Under the pieces are notes generated by a model. That model saw only the letters and a list, made by a program, of their open reading frames with translations, did no database searches and had not been told where the DNA came from. Of a stretch of DNA of 64,000 bases, positions 36,719 through 49,882 are shown piece after piece. Each line of letters starts with the position of its first letter. Positions within the stretch are counted from its first letter, which is position 1. The stretch lies in the NCBI GenBank assembly GCA_022747635.1, contig JAKTNV010000003.1, positions 49,395,475 to 49,459,474 on the forward strand, in the 5' to 3' direction. The stretch is from Hetaerina americana (Eukaryota > Arthropoda > Insecta > Odonata > Calopterygidae). The position numbers and the translations under genes were made by a program.

Positions 36719-39700
36719 TTTTAGTTGAGCTAATTGTAAGAGAAACACTTCACCAGCACTCAGTCTTGGCAACTTTCGCCCATATAAAACGAGCAACGCG
36801 AGTGCTGAACTAATTTATTTGTATTACAGAGATAACTCAGTATGAGTGCAAATATGTATCCGAGTACTATTTCGTGCACATTTCCAAAATTTCACGAAGC
36901 ACATAACTGAAAAAAAAAGAGAGCAGTCATTCCTATATTTGAAAAACATTGCATGACCTTGTCCACAGGACTATGGTAGATATTCCTAATCTTTGTTGCG
37001 AAGCTAAATCACGGCAGAGGCTTTTACCTCCCCGCTTCGCTGCTATAAAAAACAACCTCGTCCCTCATGCAGATTGAATCTTTGCCAGGCAAGGAACAGG
37101 GAACTTCTAGCGTTATAATAAATTAAAATGATACTAACAAGAACACGCATTAAAAGAGGCTTCAGAGGTACTGAGGCAAGAAAACATAAATATTTCCTTG
37201 AGCCATTAAGTGCAATGCTTAGGCATCCAAAATTATGGAGGGACAATGGCCGAAGGATCCTAAGTTCAAAAATCTTAAGAAACCTTGAAGTTCTAAACTT
37301 TCACGATAAAGTGTAGCGTTACTATAGGTTTTCTGAGTTCCAAAAAAAGTAATTAGTACAATTACGTCAGGCGCGCAGACACCGGAGAGTTAAAGAATCA
37401 ATAATGAACTTTAAACTTTACATACTTTTATTAGTTTCTGACAGTCATTGTGAGCTCGGAATCCATTATGCATGCCATGCGCGTTAATCATCGATTTTAC
37501 TGAATCGACATTGCACGAGTCCATAAAATTGTTAATCTTAAATGCAATAAAAATGCCATAAAATATGAGTAATAACCTTACAGTAATTTCATTTCATATT
37601 AAATTTCTTTCTCCCTTGGGCGATGATAATTTTGTGCTTATTTTACTTATCCACCTCACTGTTATTTCTGTTAACGATATAACAATAGTCGTTAATATTA
37701 ACTTAAATATTTAATGCCATTAAAAAATTTTAAAATTTAAGCTATCTTTCAACAACAATGTTTTTAATATTTCCTATATCATTTTACTTCTGATCAATTC
37801 CCGAAGCATCCTTTGCAAAAACTTGGTCTAATTTTTATGCATATCATAAAATTACTCTAGAGTTACATTGCTTTTTTGCAGATTTTTGTTGAAAGACACT
37901 AAAATAACAGATCCCATTGATCAATTAATCTTGTTTCGCAATCCGTTCTTTTTCTACTTTAGAACTACTATTATAACCTCGAACCTATCTGAACTTCAGC
38001 GTTCCGCCTAAGATTCTTTTAACTATTATTTCAAGATTTCTCAAGTCTATTAAACTAGGTCTCTATTTATAACCCTTTCTCTTTAGTGCTTAGCCAATGA
38101 CAAATCATTTTGCCGCAATAAATCACCGCTTGACAGAATTATTGAGACTTAGTTACATGTTTATTATCAACAAGGACATTACAATAGTGCAGACTAATGA
38201 CAACTTAGGTCGTCGCTATTTAATTTCACATAAAGAACTTTTTTTTCGCCACGATAAAATCATCACTAATCATGTTAGTTTACTCAATTATTAGCCCGCT
38301 GTATATTTTCCGATTACTGGAGAAACGTCTGCTGTCGATACCATCATCAAGTTAGGCGAAGTGATGGGGAAATGTCTCACAATGCATTTCATGAAATGAA
38401 AAAGTTCATTTCATTACAAATGGGGTTTTTAGGTCCAACGAAAAATAACTTGCAGGACTACAATTTCTACACAGGCGCCAAAAGCAACAACATAACCGAT
38501 TCATTTTTCCCGAATCAACTTCCATTCAGACAAGTGACTTCCTACTTACTATATCCCTCCGTGACTTCCCCCGATGTATCTGCGCTTCGATTTTAGATTA
38601 GTGAAATGCATACACGATTTACACGCTGTTTTCCGCTTGTATTACAAGAAAATGGCATTTAAAACACCGGCATTTATTGAAAGAGCGTATGGATCCGGTT
38701 CAATAACTCTGGTCTTCTGGTGACCATTTCACAAATCTACGAGCTAGTATGCGAGTCCTTGTGATTTGCACATTAAATTATTCGGATGGCGCATCCCTTC
38801 TTACTTTCCTCAATTGAACAGTATACGTTTTATATTAAATTTTAGACTGTTTTCAGAGGACGCGTAAGTTGACTTGTAGCGTTGAGAAACGCCTGGTGTC
38901 TCGAAGCTCTTTCACGTCCCACACCCAATCAGCTCTTGGTCACGTTTCGCGAAGAGGGAGAAGACCTATCCACATCTCTCGCCCCCATCGCCGTGGGGAA
39001 ACCCCTTGAACACACTCCGGGGAGACATTTTTCTTTCCACGCTCGGATCAGACATACCCATCGCTCCGTGTTTTGTTTTCACACCGCTCACCGGGAGGGA
39101 GATTGTGAACGACACCGGAACGAGGCGGAAACGGACCGGTCATAGGAAGAGGGCGCGGCGGCAATCTCCATGAGGGAGGGAGAGGTCATGGATGGCGGTA
39201 AACGAGGGGGAGGGCAGGGTGGAGTTGGAACTATCGGCGATGAGGAGAGGGGGAAATAATTGGGTGCTTCTGGAGGTGGATTGTTATCATGGGGGGGTAG
39301 ATTATTGCGAGGGGAGAGTCGTGCTTGGGGGATGGCGAGAGAAATAGAGGGTTGCGTATGTGTGGGAGGAAAGGCGAGAGGGGGTTGGGAAAGAGATGAG
39401 GTTAGAGGTGCGCTGGGAGAAGGGATGAGGGTGTGGGTAGTGGGGATGGGTGTTCGGAAAGTGTGGTGAGGTGGATTGAGGCGGAGGTGGTGTTGGTGGA
39501 GGAGAGGAGGGGGTGGGAGATGGGCTTGGAAGTTAGTCAGGGTGGACCGGGAGGGGGAGGATCTATTCCCGTAGTGGCAGCCGCCGCCGGGAGGATATCA
39601 TCGGGCGAGGGGATAGTTTTTCGGGAGCTCTAGTTTATCCCCCGCACCGGAGCGCCGGCGCGTCTCCCTTAGTCTGCACGCCCCCTTCCTATTCTCCTCG

Positions 39701-40840
39701 CTTCTCCTCTTCCTCCGCCAGCCCCGTGGACCCCTTTCATTCCCCCCTCCCCACAACCCGCGACCCATTCCCTATACTTCCACCCCCAATGGGGCGCATA
39801 GCAGCCGGGGATAGAGCCTTACTAAGGACCGAATACCTCAGCCGCTGGCCTATAGACCCACTTGCAACGAAGACAGATTCGACGTGCGGCACTGACGCGC
39901 GTGGTGAGAGACGATGCCAGATGATCGCCACATTACGATACTCAGTGTGGGCGTCTGGGATACTCGGCGAGTATTTGTGAAAATATTATTGATTACGAGT
40001 TTTTTAATCGATTTGGCAGAGCCATGGTCGGAGGAGCTCGGGATTAAGCGAAAATCAACTAAGATTAAAATCTTTTCTCTGAAATTTTTTCGGGGAGGAG
40101 GATTATTTTCTTTTCCCCAGGGCACAAAAAGTCTCAGCTGTATTTTGAAGGACACCGTGTTTTGAAGATCTTGTGTCTCATCACAGAGCGATATTAGATT
40201 TTTCTCTTTTCCGTTCATGACCTAAGGTTTTGAAAGTATGCCATTCCTCTATACTGATGCAAAGAGATTAAATTCTGAGATGAATGGTGTTGCTATAGCA
40301 CGAAAACATTTTTGTCATTAGGATGGGCAAAAAAATTAAAAAAAATAAATTTAACTGTGGCCTTTCTTTGAGTTGTATGATTTCATGTACCTCCAGGACA
40401 GCCCTGCCTTTACTCTATAGATGCTTCAGGGTCATCAGGTTGGGTTTTAAGCTATTTCAAAGATTCTGCCAAATAAAATTAAATCATTTTTGACATTAAC
40501 GTAAGATCGCTAAGGGAAACTTATACTACAGATGAAGTAGTATTTATCCACGGAACTTATGCATGCGCGTATGCATATGGCCTCGCTAGAATGATCACTG
40601 ATATATTATGGTATCACAGTATCCAACTACTTCCTCAAAAAGATAGAAATTTGTTGAGAAAACGACCCTTAAATTTATTCTTCTCACCTTATCCACGAAA
40701 AGATATAATCAAAATCTAGCAGTACCTAATAACATAACAGTATGGCAGAATATAATATATGCATGAAAAAGTTCATTTATTCCGATTCTAGGCCATTCGC
40801 AAATATTGATGAGTGCGTTATGGTAACATAATTCTGTTTT
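36719..40840. other. Intergenic, no gene seen
   Basis: AT-rich to about 38.8 kb, then GC-rich with CpG and GA-rich patches (38880-39950), part of which is listed as a promoter candidate. The open frames in the GC-rich part are low-complexity. Confidence 0.5.
39600..39950 (+). promoter_or_regulatory. Possible CpG-rich promoter
   Basis: A CpG-dense stretch (for example CACCGGAGCGCCGGCGCG near 39645) is followed by an initiator-like TCAGTG at 39942-39947. No convincing splice donor or coding exon follows, so strand and function are uncertain. Confidence 0.22.
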
Positions 40841-40940
40841 TGTCAAATGTATTGCAAGCCTCGCATACGTATCATTTTACTCCATTCGTATTTTTCATTA
40901 AAATATATAAAAACGGGTGAAAACATTTATGTTTATATAC
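40841..40940 (+). repeat. Left arm of ~100-bp imperfect inverted repeat around the LINE
   Basis: Reads TGTCAAATG...TATTGCAAGCCT...AAAATATATAAAAACGGGTG then AAAACATTTAT. This is clearly the reverse complement of 42806-42902, at roughly 75-80 percent identity by eye. Confidence 0.75.
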
Positions 40941-41204
40941 ATAATATAAATAAAGTAAAATAAAGAAAAATGAGCATGGTGGAAGACGCAATGCGAGGAT
41001 ATGGAAAGTTTGCAGAGGAAGGATGAAATTGGGGCGCTATACAGCAAGGTTTTATCACTATAAAGAAGTAAGAAGGGGAGATCTGTGTTAACATCTAGAG
41101 ATAAGTCGGGTAAGATAATAGTTGGTATATAAAAGATCCAAGAGAGATAGAAGGAATATGTAGAAGAACTGTATGGTAAAGAACTTAGGCCAACAAAGTT
41201 AGAC

Positions 41205-42303
41205 ATGGAAAAGGAACATGACGTAGAGGAAGATAACTTAGGTCCAGGCATACTCGACGATGATATAGAAAGGGCTTCAAGGGAGATGAGGGTAAATAAG
41301 GCCGTTAGGGTAGACAACATTGCTGCGGAACTACTAAAAAGTGTAGGCAAATATGGAAGGAAGAGGCTTTGTGGACTGATTCTTAGCATCTATAAGGAAG
41401 GAAACTGGCCGGAAGACTTTGTGAGATCAGTGTTAGTTCATATCCCGAAAAAGGTAACGGCTATAGCATGTGAGGACTACAGAGCAATAAGTTTGATATC
41501 CCACGCAGCTAAAGTGGTTCTCAGGATCACCAACAAAAGGATAGAGAGTAGGGCAAATGATTACTTAAGGGATGATCAGTTTGGGTTTAGGAAGGGGAGA
41601 GGCGCACGTGATGCCGTTGCAGTAATGAGATCAATAATCGAGAGGGATATAAAATGCAATTAGGATGTATTTGCCTGTTTCGTAGATTTCGAAAAAGCGT
41701 TTGATAGAGTGAATTGGGAAAAAATAATGAGTATATTGCAGAAAATAGGAATAGATTGGAGGGATAGGAGGCTAATCCGCAACCTGTACATGTCTCAGAC
41801 TGCTCAAGTGCTAGTGGGGAACGGGGAGTCCGGTTGGGCAGTGTTAGGAAGAGGTCTAAGGCGGGGTTGCCGATTATCACCGTTGCTGTTCAACCTGTAT
41901 GCAGAGGAAATGATTAAAGAGGCATGGGAAGAACTGGAAGTAGGAGAAGAATACAAAAAATCAGTTAGGTTTGCTAAAATCATTTAGAGCTGGTGACCAA
42001 GCTCTAATTTGTTAGTCAGCCAAGGGGTTGCAAACTTTGCTGAGCGAATTGGAAACTTAATACAATAGATATGGGATGAGAATCAATACTAATAAAATAA
42101 AGGCTATGCGATTTTACAGAAAGAAAAAGGCTAAGCTAAACATTAAAATAGGAGGGCAAAAACTAGACCAGGTAGAACAGTTTACGTATCTCGGAAGTGT
42201 TTTGGACCAACACGGTCAAAGTAATAGGAACGTAAGGAGAAGAATTGCGCTAGGCAAAGTCTTTCAGAAGGAGGAAGGAGTTGATGACGAGGACGCTGAG
42301 TAA
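41205..42303 (+). pseudogene. Broken non-LTR reverse transcriptase
   Basis: Pieces are 41205-41663, 41664-41986 and 42076-42303, interrupted by a TAG at 41661 and frameshifts. Visible motifs: EDYRAISLISHAAKVVLRIT, DDQFGFRKGRGARDAV, motif A FVDFEKAFDRVNWEK (41685-41726), and motif B GLRRGCRLSPLLFNLYAEE (about 41851-41910), where the usual Q of RQGC is R. Motif C is lost: near 41986 the shifted frame reads RAGDQALI where FADD or YADD is expected, so a catalytic aspartate has become glycine. Later FTYLGSVLDQHG is the conserved post-RT motif. The enzyme cannot work. Confidence 0.82.
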
Positions 42304-42395
42304 GGATGTTAAGAAAATACTTGTTAAAACTTGGATTTGGAGCGTGGTACGGCGCGGAAACGTGGCCACTGAAGCTGAATGATAGCAGTAGATTT

Positions 42396-42441
42396 GGAGG
42401 CTTTTAAAATGAGGGTTCACACCCTCATTTTAAAAGCCTCC
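42396..42441. repeat. Perfect 21-bp palindrome with 4-nt loop inside the LINE
   Basis: Arm 1 at 42396-42416 (GGAGGCTTTTAAAATGAGGG plus T), loop TCAC, exact complement at 42421-42441. Arm 1 is ordinary LINE coding sequence (LEAFKMR), so arm 2 replaced normal LINE sequence by an inverted copy. Confidence 0.93.
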
Positions 42442-42805
42442 CTAAAAGGATGGAGAAGGTGAAATGGACCGAAAGGAAAACAAATATGGAAGTACTAGGT
42501 ATGGTGAGTGAGGAGAGGGGTTTGTTGGGAGAAATCCTATGGAGGCAGGAAAAATGGATGAAGGGCGTATTAATGGGCAGAGGGATGTTGAAAACTGTAA
42601 TAGAGGGGAGAATGTTAGGCAGACGAGGAAAGGGCACGCATAGGATAGGAATGTTGGACGGGATGAAGTGAGGAAGTAAGTACTCACAGATGAGGAGGGA
42701 CTTGATGTAGAGTGGGTTGCTGGATGGTGTTTTCTTAGGTAACAAAATATCTATTTGGTAGTTGTGTCCATCCCAAACCTAACTTTACCGGTAGATTTAA
42801 AAAAT

Positions 42806-42901
42806 ATATATATAAATGTTTTCACCCATGTTTTATATATTTTGATTGGGAATACGAAGAGAGCAAAATTATATGTTAGGCTTGCAATGCATTTATTTGA
42901 C

Positions 42902-42902
<1 letters not shown>
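42806..42902 (-). repeat. Right arm of the inverted repeat around the LINE
   Basis: Contains AAATGTTTTCACCCATG and GGCTTGCAATGCATTTATTT then GACA, mirrored at 40841-40940. It lies between the LINE 3' end and a (TA)n run. Confidence 0.75.
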
Positions 42903-42974
<72 letters not shown>

Positions 42975-42976
42975 CA
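42903..42976. repeat. (TA)n microsatellite
   Basis: About 29 TA dinucleotides followed by interrupted TA. The YIYIYI open frames here are artefacts. Confidence 0.9.
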
Positions 42977-45107
42977 AATGCTATATATATAAATAAACCA
43001 TATATATGCCATATATATAAATACCATCAATAATCGATATAAAGTATTACATTCACTGTTAGACAACCCGAAAAAAAAGCATAAAAGGGGACAAGAGCCA
43101 ATGAGAGTTTCACAGGCGCTACTCATGATTGTTTAAAATTCGACTGCTCAGTTGTATTAATTACTTGATGAGTAATTTGATAATCAACTTACCCCGTGTT
43201 ATGGCGACTTCGAATGGTGCCAAGGTATAGAAACGGATACTGAACTGAGAATGTCTGATTTCATCCTCAATACGATATTGCACCTTGTGGATTCAGATGT
43301 TAAAGAGTGCTATAAATATCAAGATATGGTGTGTACTGTTTCACTTCAAGCTCATATAGTGGATTTCAACAATTTAATTTAGTTTACTCATTAGAGGGAA
43401 ATCATCAAAACAATTTTGTTCAAAGTTGCATAGATGAATCAAAATAATTTTCATTTCTACTCGTATATTAATATTGTTTTGGTAATTTTTGGAGGTCTTA
43501 ATAATTGGGTTCAAACTTATCCGAAGCCCAAAGCAAAACCTTATAATTGGGTGCGGGTTCTGAAAAAATAATGGTGTAGTCATTACCGTGCTTAGCCTCT
43601 CTCCCAGATAAATTTGCACTGTAGCCAATGCCTAAATTCAAAAACTTTTCGCCCCGGCCATTCTCGCTTGAGAAAGACAAATAAATTACATTTAACCGTC
43701 GTTCTGTTATAAGGATGCGTTTAAGGGAGAGTTGGACTAAAGGTAATGATTCTATAGGCAAGAATGCTCGTGTTTATTGATGAACTATGAGAGTAAAATG
43801 GGAACTGATAATTGGGAAAAAGATATATATATATCAAATACTATAATCCTAAGTAATGTATGGATTTTTGAAAATTCGAGTGCGGCGAATTTATGATTCA
43901 CGCATAAACTTGCTAAGCAATATCAGATTACCTACAGAATGTTTTTGGCATTATTTTAAATGGTTGAAAAAACTTTATGAGTCACATAATTTTGTTTTGT
44001 TCCAGTACTACGGAATCTTACGTCGAATTCTGAGCATGTATTGTGAAATATTTAGTCCAATAAAAAATTATGTCCCAAGTTCATTTTTGGTAATTTTTTA
44101 CTTTAATTTTTCTTTCCATTGGTTTCCACGAAATGCTTTCCGATCAGTGTTTAGACTTTGCGTATTCCCAAATTTATGTCTTCTGTCATATTATTTTGAC
44201 CCATATTGCCCTTAATGTTTGAACCATCGAATTCTCACTCTAAAATTATTATGCGAAAGTTTCCCGACGAAAACGACGAAAAGGCACCGCTACTAACTCG
44301 CCCCGCGGAGTCGTGGACGCAATTGCATCCATTAGCTGGTCCAACCCCTCCTCTCCATTCGCGCCTTCTATGCGGATGCGCCCCTAGGAACGCTTGATCT
44401 GTGGAGGGGCTCCCTGAATTTACGGCGGTCAGAACGGACCGCGATGAGTTCATCCGGCGGCATGATTCCAGCTCTCGGGCAATTACTCCTGCGGCCAAAG
44501 GGGGAGGCGGCGACAGAGGCCGCTGAGAGTGAAAGCGGCAGAGGCAGCTCACTCATCTCGCTTTTTCTTGGGAACGGAGCAAGTTTTCCATGTCAACGTT
44601 TTCCGGACGAGATGCGGACCCTCCTCAAGGTGGCGAGGTCGTGGTTAAGCCTCCGGAAGTGTCTTTCCCTCCGATCGTGGGCGGCATATTAAGGAGCCCA
44701 CCCGAGTGAAAGCATTCCTCCCTTGTATTTCATCCAGAGGCACGCACGCTGCCGCTCAGGCGTGGATGAGTGAAGTGTGGCTCTCGGCCTGGCTTAGAGC
44801 GTCTCTCTGAGTAACCACAAAAACAATGTGCCGCGGTGCCGTAACCTCACGCGGGAAAGGGATAAGCCCACTCTTTTGCATCCGAAACGCGAAAGCAAGA
44901 CGCCTTAAAGGATACCAAATTAAAAGTAATTTCCGTTTAAACGAATATTTTGAAACATTTACTTACCATCGACAGCAATGGATAATATTCGAAGTGGAAA
45001 GGTAACTGACATTCAGCCTAATGACTCAGTGATGGTGTTAGGAACATTTAGGCTCATTTCTTCATTTTTCATTTTATCAGGATACCACGAAACAGAAAAC
45101 TGACATG

Positions 45108-45215
45108 GGAAAGTGGCTCAGAGATTAGGTCAGTTTACACGGTTATTCAGCTATTAAAAAAATTACGCTACATCATTATATTCCTCCGGGTGCAGGTTCG
45201 ATCCCCAGACTTCCA
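45108..45215 (+). repeat. tRNA-derived SINE relic
   Basis: An A-box-like GTGGCTCAGAGATTAGG (45112-45128) and a perfect B box GGTTCGATCCC (45195-45205) are about 70 bp apart, longer than in a tRNA. This suggests a diverged SINE head with an insertion. Confidence 0.42.
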
Positions 45216-48200
45216 ACTAGAAGGCGAGTGAATTAAACATGAGTTCTCCACGGGGCTGCCATAAAGTGAAATCAGACAAGAGATTTCGGGTGTTATTAAT
45301 TCACATCTAGCTCATATGACCCAAAAATTCACAGTTATACACTCACCTAATTGTAACATCCAGTGTATAGAATAAGTATAATAGTTTCCTTAGCTTTTCT
45401 TAGCTGATATACGTAAGGCCGTGCTAAGTGGAACGCAGTAGACGTTACCGACCAACCAAAACCTAACTTCAATTGATATATTTTTTTGAATGAAATACGG
45501 CGCTAGTTTTCATGGCTAAGGTTTGGGAAGTACATTTTCATTTTTTTTTCAAAAATGGCCTACAGTAATCACGGTAACTGCTACTTATTTCTAATAGCGA
45601 CTCTATTAAATTGTCTTAAAATTTCTGCGATACATCTAGGTTTGCTTTGCCTTATATTCCAAAGTAAATTCATAAAATATTAACATAAGAAATGAGAGCA
45701 CAAGTCTCATATACAAGTAAATAGCGAGAAAAACTTATCTTTTAATAGATAATGTGAAATCCTAAAGCCATGAAACCAGTTATGAAACATTATAAAGTAT
45801 ACTGTCATCCTGACGAACCGTCCCATTTCAATTTTTTGATATTTGATTATTCCAAATTTATCATTGTTGCTGCCGTCACAGCTAGTGAAAGTGCTTCGTT
45901 ATGATAGAGATAGTTTTAGTGTGACGTCGAAATAATACAGAAAAAAGATCTACTTTACTTTTTTCCGCTGTCCTTTTTAAATACGCTAGAGTAAATACAA
46001 TTTTCCCAGAGTAACTGCATATTCTTCGTGTGAATTTCCCTAAACAGTACTAGACTTAGGATTGCAAGTTTTTGACATGTTTAAAAGTATTTATTTTTAT
46101 CAAGCCTAGTGTTTTAGGCCAGGTAGATCAATTAGACTATTGTTTTATTAAGGTTTACCGCACATATTCATCTGACGACTTCTCAATCCTCTTTACTCGA
46201 GGATGTTTTGTGCGGGAGTATTTCAAACTCGTGATATGCGTGAAAATTCGAGACACACATGTGGTTCATAGAAAAATATAATTTTTTCAAACAAGTATCC
46301 AAAGCATCGCTATTGTTAACAATATTAATTTATTGAATGCGTTTTCAACATGTCAGCAAATTAATTTATGTGGAGATTAATGCATGCTGTTAAAGTGTAA
46401 GCTGAAAAAGTTCATCCTGACGTAATTTATTCAATAATTGTAGTACAAATTCATTATCATATCCCCGGCATTAAGAATATCCTGGAACATTGAGCATCTC
46501 ACAAGCCTGTCTCGCCATGTAGTTCATCTAAACTTCTCCAGAAGATTTACGCCGAAGAATCGACAGGGTGTAGTAATTATATCTATTGGACATTTTCCAA
46601 TGGGATAAGGAACTGAGTTCCAAGGAAGGTTAGGACAGCAGATATTGCATCACAACCAATGAGAGCGACGCGGTTCAGTCGACATGGCTGTCTATCGATT
46701 CATTTAAATCATTGTGTATCGACCGCAATGTAAAATAGTTGTGAGCATCTCAGACGAAAAACTGTTACACATTCGATTGCAATAATAATATCTTCACATT
46801 AATAGGAGTTTATTACTGTAATTCAATTATCGCTGAACGTATTCCCAATACTGCTGTCTAAGTAATAAGTGGAGTAAATCAAATTGACTATCCCCAATTT
46901 TTTCTAATAATAGGTCTCGCACGAACGTTAAAATACTTCCAGAATATTTTATGCATACAAACTTTAGGAATTCACCACAAATAAAAGAATTTGGATGTGA
47001 CAGCACGTTCATTAACCAAAGCAAACCATTTGAGTGCAAAAATTTCAGAGGGTAAAAATGAGATTAAAAAACATTACAATTTTATGTGCACCTGAAAATA
47101 TTTTCGTGAAATTCAGTTACGAATTAAAAAAATACATAAGAAAGAAAACGTAAGTTAGCATTTTTGATGGAAGTTCGCCATTTTCATTATACCATAAAAG
47201 TAAGTGTTTAAAGGTCATTAGGTGATCATAACTCTTCAATTTAAAGTCATGGATTAAATATTCTTAAACATGACGAAATTAGCTCTCTTAAAACGAAGTT
47301 ATGCACCAAATATTAAATTCCAATACACTTTTGAATTAATAAAGTTTAGCACATTATTTACATTTATACATGTCGATAAAATTTTGACCTTAACTAAAGA
47401 AAATAGAATTGGCTGAATTATAAGCGGGAAGCATATTGATGTAGAAGCTAGAGCTATTCAGCTTTCCATTTCTATCACCTTTGGAAGTGGTAAATGGCGT
47501 GATGAAATTTGTCTTTAGTGTGCATGAATAAGGGCTCAGTTATCACTTTTGCACATAGGTTATCTTCATTCTCGTCCGCACTTCATCATTCTATTGTTAT
47601 TGAATGTCTTACAGTAAAGCATGGAGTTGGCCACGCATCACATGGCACCCGAGTTAGCTTCCTGTCCACTTAAATCGACTGCTTCGAAACCGAAGGGTCT
47701 TAAATAACGGGGACTGAGTAGACGCAGCTATTCTTATCAGTTGCACAGCATCTAGTAATCTTACGATGGTCTTGAGAGCAGGGACACTTCCAGTCTTTAG
47801 TCTTAATGAGATCGGGGTGGAATTGAGACTCACAGCCCTCGTTAACGTTCCCTAGGATTCCTATCCTGTGGCGGTGAGTTTAAATGACTGAAAGCGACAA
47901 CTATTTGGACAACGAAAATAATAGAAAGAGAAAGAGAGAGCAGAGATGAAATAATATAAAGAGAAGTGGAATCCTGTTCCCAATTTACGCATTCACGAAA
48001 TAAAATACCTAGATGAAAATGAAAAATTACGTGAAAGAGAATACCAATACCTTCTCCTGACATTGTATTGTGATTTTGACTGACGTAAAACTATAAAAAG
48101 CAGCGCTTTCCTAAACTGAATTGATGAGAGTTCGTGGGGACAGAAACATGTACCATGAAAAGATTTGTTATATTTATGTTCAAAATTACTATTTTGATCT

Positions 48201-48821
48201 CGTTAGTATTATTATCTGAGGGATAGATAATTTCGTCGGAAGCAAATTGTACCTACAGTAGAGCTTTGGAATTAAACCCATGTTAAACCGCTGTGTTTAA
48301 GTCTGCATTCTGGTCTGGAAGTGGTGTCACATGATGCAATAGTAATTGTGTAAGTCTTTTGAAAACAGCTGGGATCAACATCCCTGGCAACTATCACATC
48401 CCCAAGTTGTGCTGTGAAACGCAGAATTAGGCCCTTGTGTTCATGGCAGAAAGGAGATTTTCCGAGGCATTTTTGCGCTATTTATATGTTACTGATTCAT
48501 TCTTTACGGAACTTAAGGGCCACACACACTAACAAGAAGCAATGGAAGAGGGGAGAAAATGCTCGCCGATGCCAATTTTGCCCGCACATGCGGACCATAT
48601 TCGTAAAACAATGATCGGCAAACTCGGTGTAGTAGCCAACGATTAAAGTTAGAACGAGAAAAATAATAAAAGTAATTTGGGAGGAATTGGCCTTTATTTC
48701 CATCTAGCGCTCATATTTATGATCGCTTTTGCAACTGGAATACTAAAAAAATATGCGACAAAAAATAACAGATATTATATTCAGATACATATGTTTAGTT
48801 TTGAAGTATTAAATAATATTT

Positions 48822-48882
48822 CTCGACTTGGAATCGAATGGAAGTTTCACTGACTGCCAATTCGATGGCTAGAATGTGTCAG
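48822..48882 (-). repeat. tRNA-like SINE relic
   Basis: On the - strand TAGCCATCGAATTGG (48871-48857) resembles an A box and CCATTCGATTCC (48841-48830) a B box. The spacing is shorter than in a tRNA, so this is weak support. Confidence 0.3.
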
Positions 48883-49782
48883 AATGCTATTAGCTATAGT
48901 GGGCGGAGTCGGAGTCCCCTCCATTGACGTCAAGCGTGACAAATGGTAGGGAATATTCATTGTCATTTTTTAATACCATTCCAGTTCCAAAATCAAGACT
49001 TACTTTCCCGTACACTAGTTTCACGAAGGAACTATGCAAAAGGTCATAGGAACCTAGACCCTAGCTAGATTGGATAAATTTATATTGCGATGGGGCTGCT
49101 TTCTATTCTTTTAAAAGGACAGAGAAAAAAATGAATGATAAGAGAGAATACTTGCTGAGAAATATTTACACGTTAAAATAAGCACATTTATGGACAATAT
49201 ATTTTTAATTAGTTCAAAAATATAAGTTAATAAAAAATAAATCCAATGCGTTATCAGCTAGTTGATTATATACATTCATCGTCTACACATCAAAACAAAC
49301 ATATTTATCAAAAGACAGAATAGCTTGCTATATGTGACAACGGAAAAAATTTCTCTATATCGTTATATTTTTTCGTAAGCATTTTTCATTTTTTATCGAT
49401 TAGCTAATCGATTTTCAATTATTTTTTGTGTAACTTTTCGATAGTACCAAAAGGTAGCTTGATCATCTCACTAATATTCAGTTGGATAATGAACACAGAA
49501 TATTATAACTTTTTATTTCACATTTTAATCATTAAATATTCAATTTTAAACACTCCTCCATGGAAATATAAATCTATGTAATCTACATTTGACTGGGAAT
49601 CCTGGAAGTCAGAGAAGAGAGCCATGTCATTGGTTAACAAATCCGGTTCTTGAATCAGACACGTAACTAAACATATAGTATTTAAAACATGAGTCATTCA
49701 GACCTGGACTTCAAAATCTAGACATTTTCAGTCAAAACCAAAATTGCTGAAAATTAGCCAAATTTCTTGAATTCAGTAAGTT

Positions 49783-49882
49783 NNNNNNNNNNNNNNNNNN
49801 NNNNNNNNNNNNNNNNNNNNNNNNNNNNNNNNNNNNNNNNNNNNNNNNNNNNNNNNNNNNNNNNNNNNNNNNNNNNNNNNNN
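49783..49882. other. Assembly gap, exactly 100 N
   Basis: A run of 100 N, the usual placeholder for a scaffold gap of unknown size. It lies 1.3 kb upstream of the first visible XPR1-like exon, so exons of that gene could be missing here. Confidence 0.99.

Larger units (their letters stand above)
40975..42800 (+). mobile_element. RTE-like LINE fragment, reverse-transcriptase region to 3' end, inactive
   Basis: Coding similarity starts at about 41000 (KDEIGALYSKVLSL) with stops at about 41060, 41136 and 41151. It runs through the RT domain to the conserved 3' coding end (RMEKVKWTERKTNMEVLGMV ... GRRGKGTHRIGMLDGMK, to 42671) and a 3' UTR (to about 42799) that matches the 18.8-kb copy. The 5' endonuclease part is missing. 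The clade is judged only from motif style (RTE-like non-LTR elements of insects). Confidence 0.8.
42977..49782. other. Intergenic or 5' gene region, no exon identified
   Basis: AT-rich, except for a CpG-rich island-like stretch at about 44230-44860 that could be a promoter; no initiator and donor pair was convincing. Two tRNA-derived relics are listed separately. If the XPR1-like gene starts in this window, its SPX-coding exons should be here or beside the N gap, but I found none. Confidence 0.45.
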
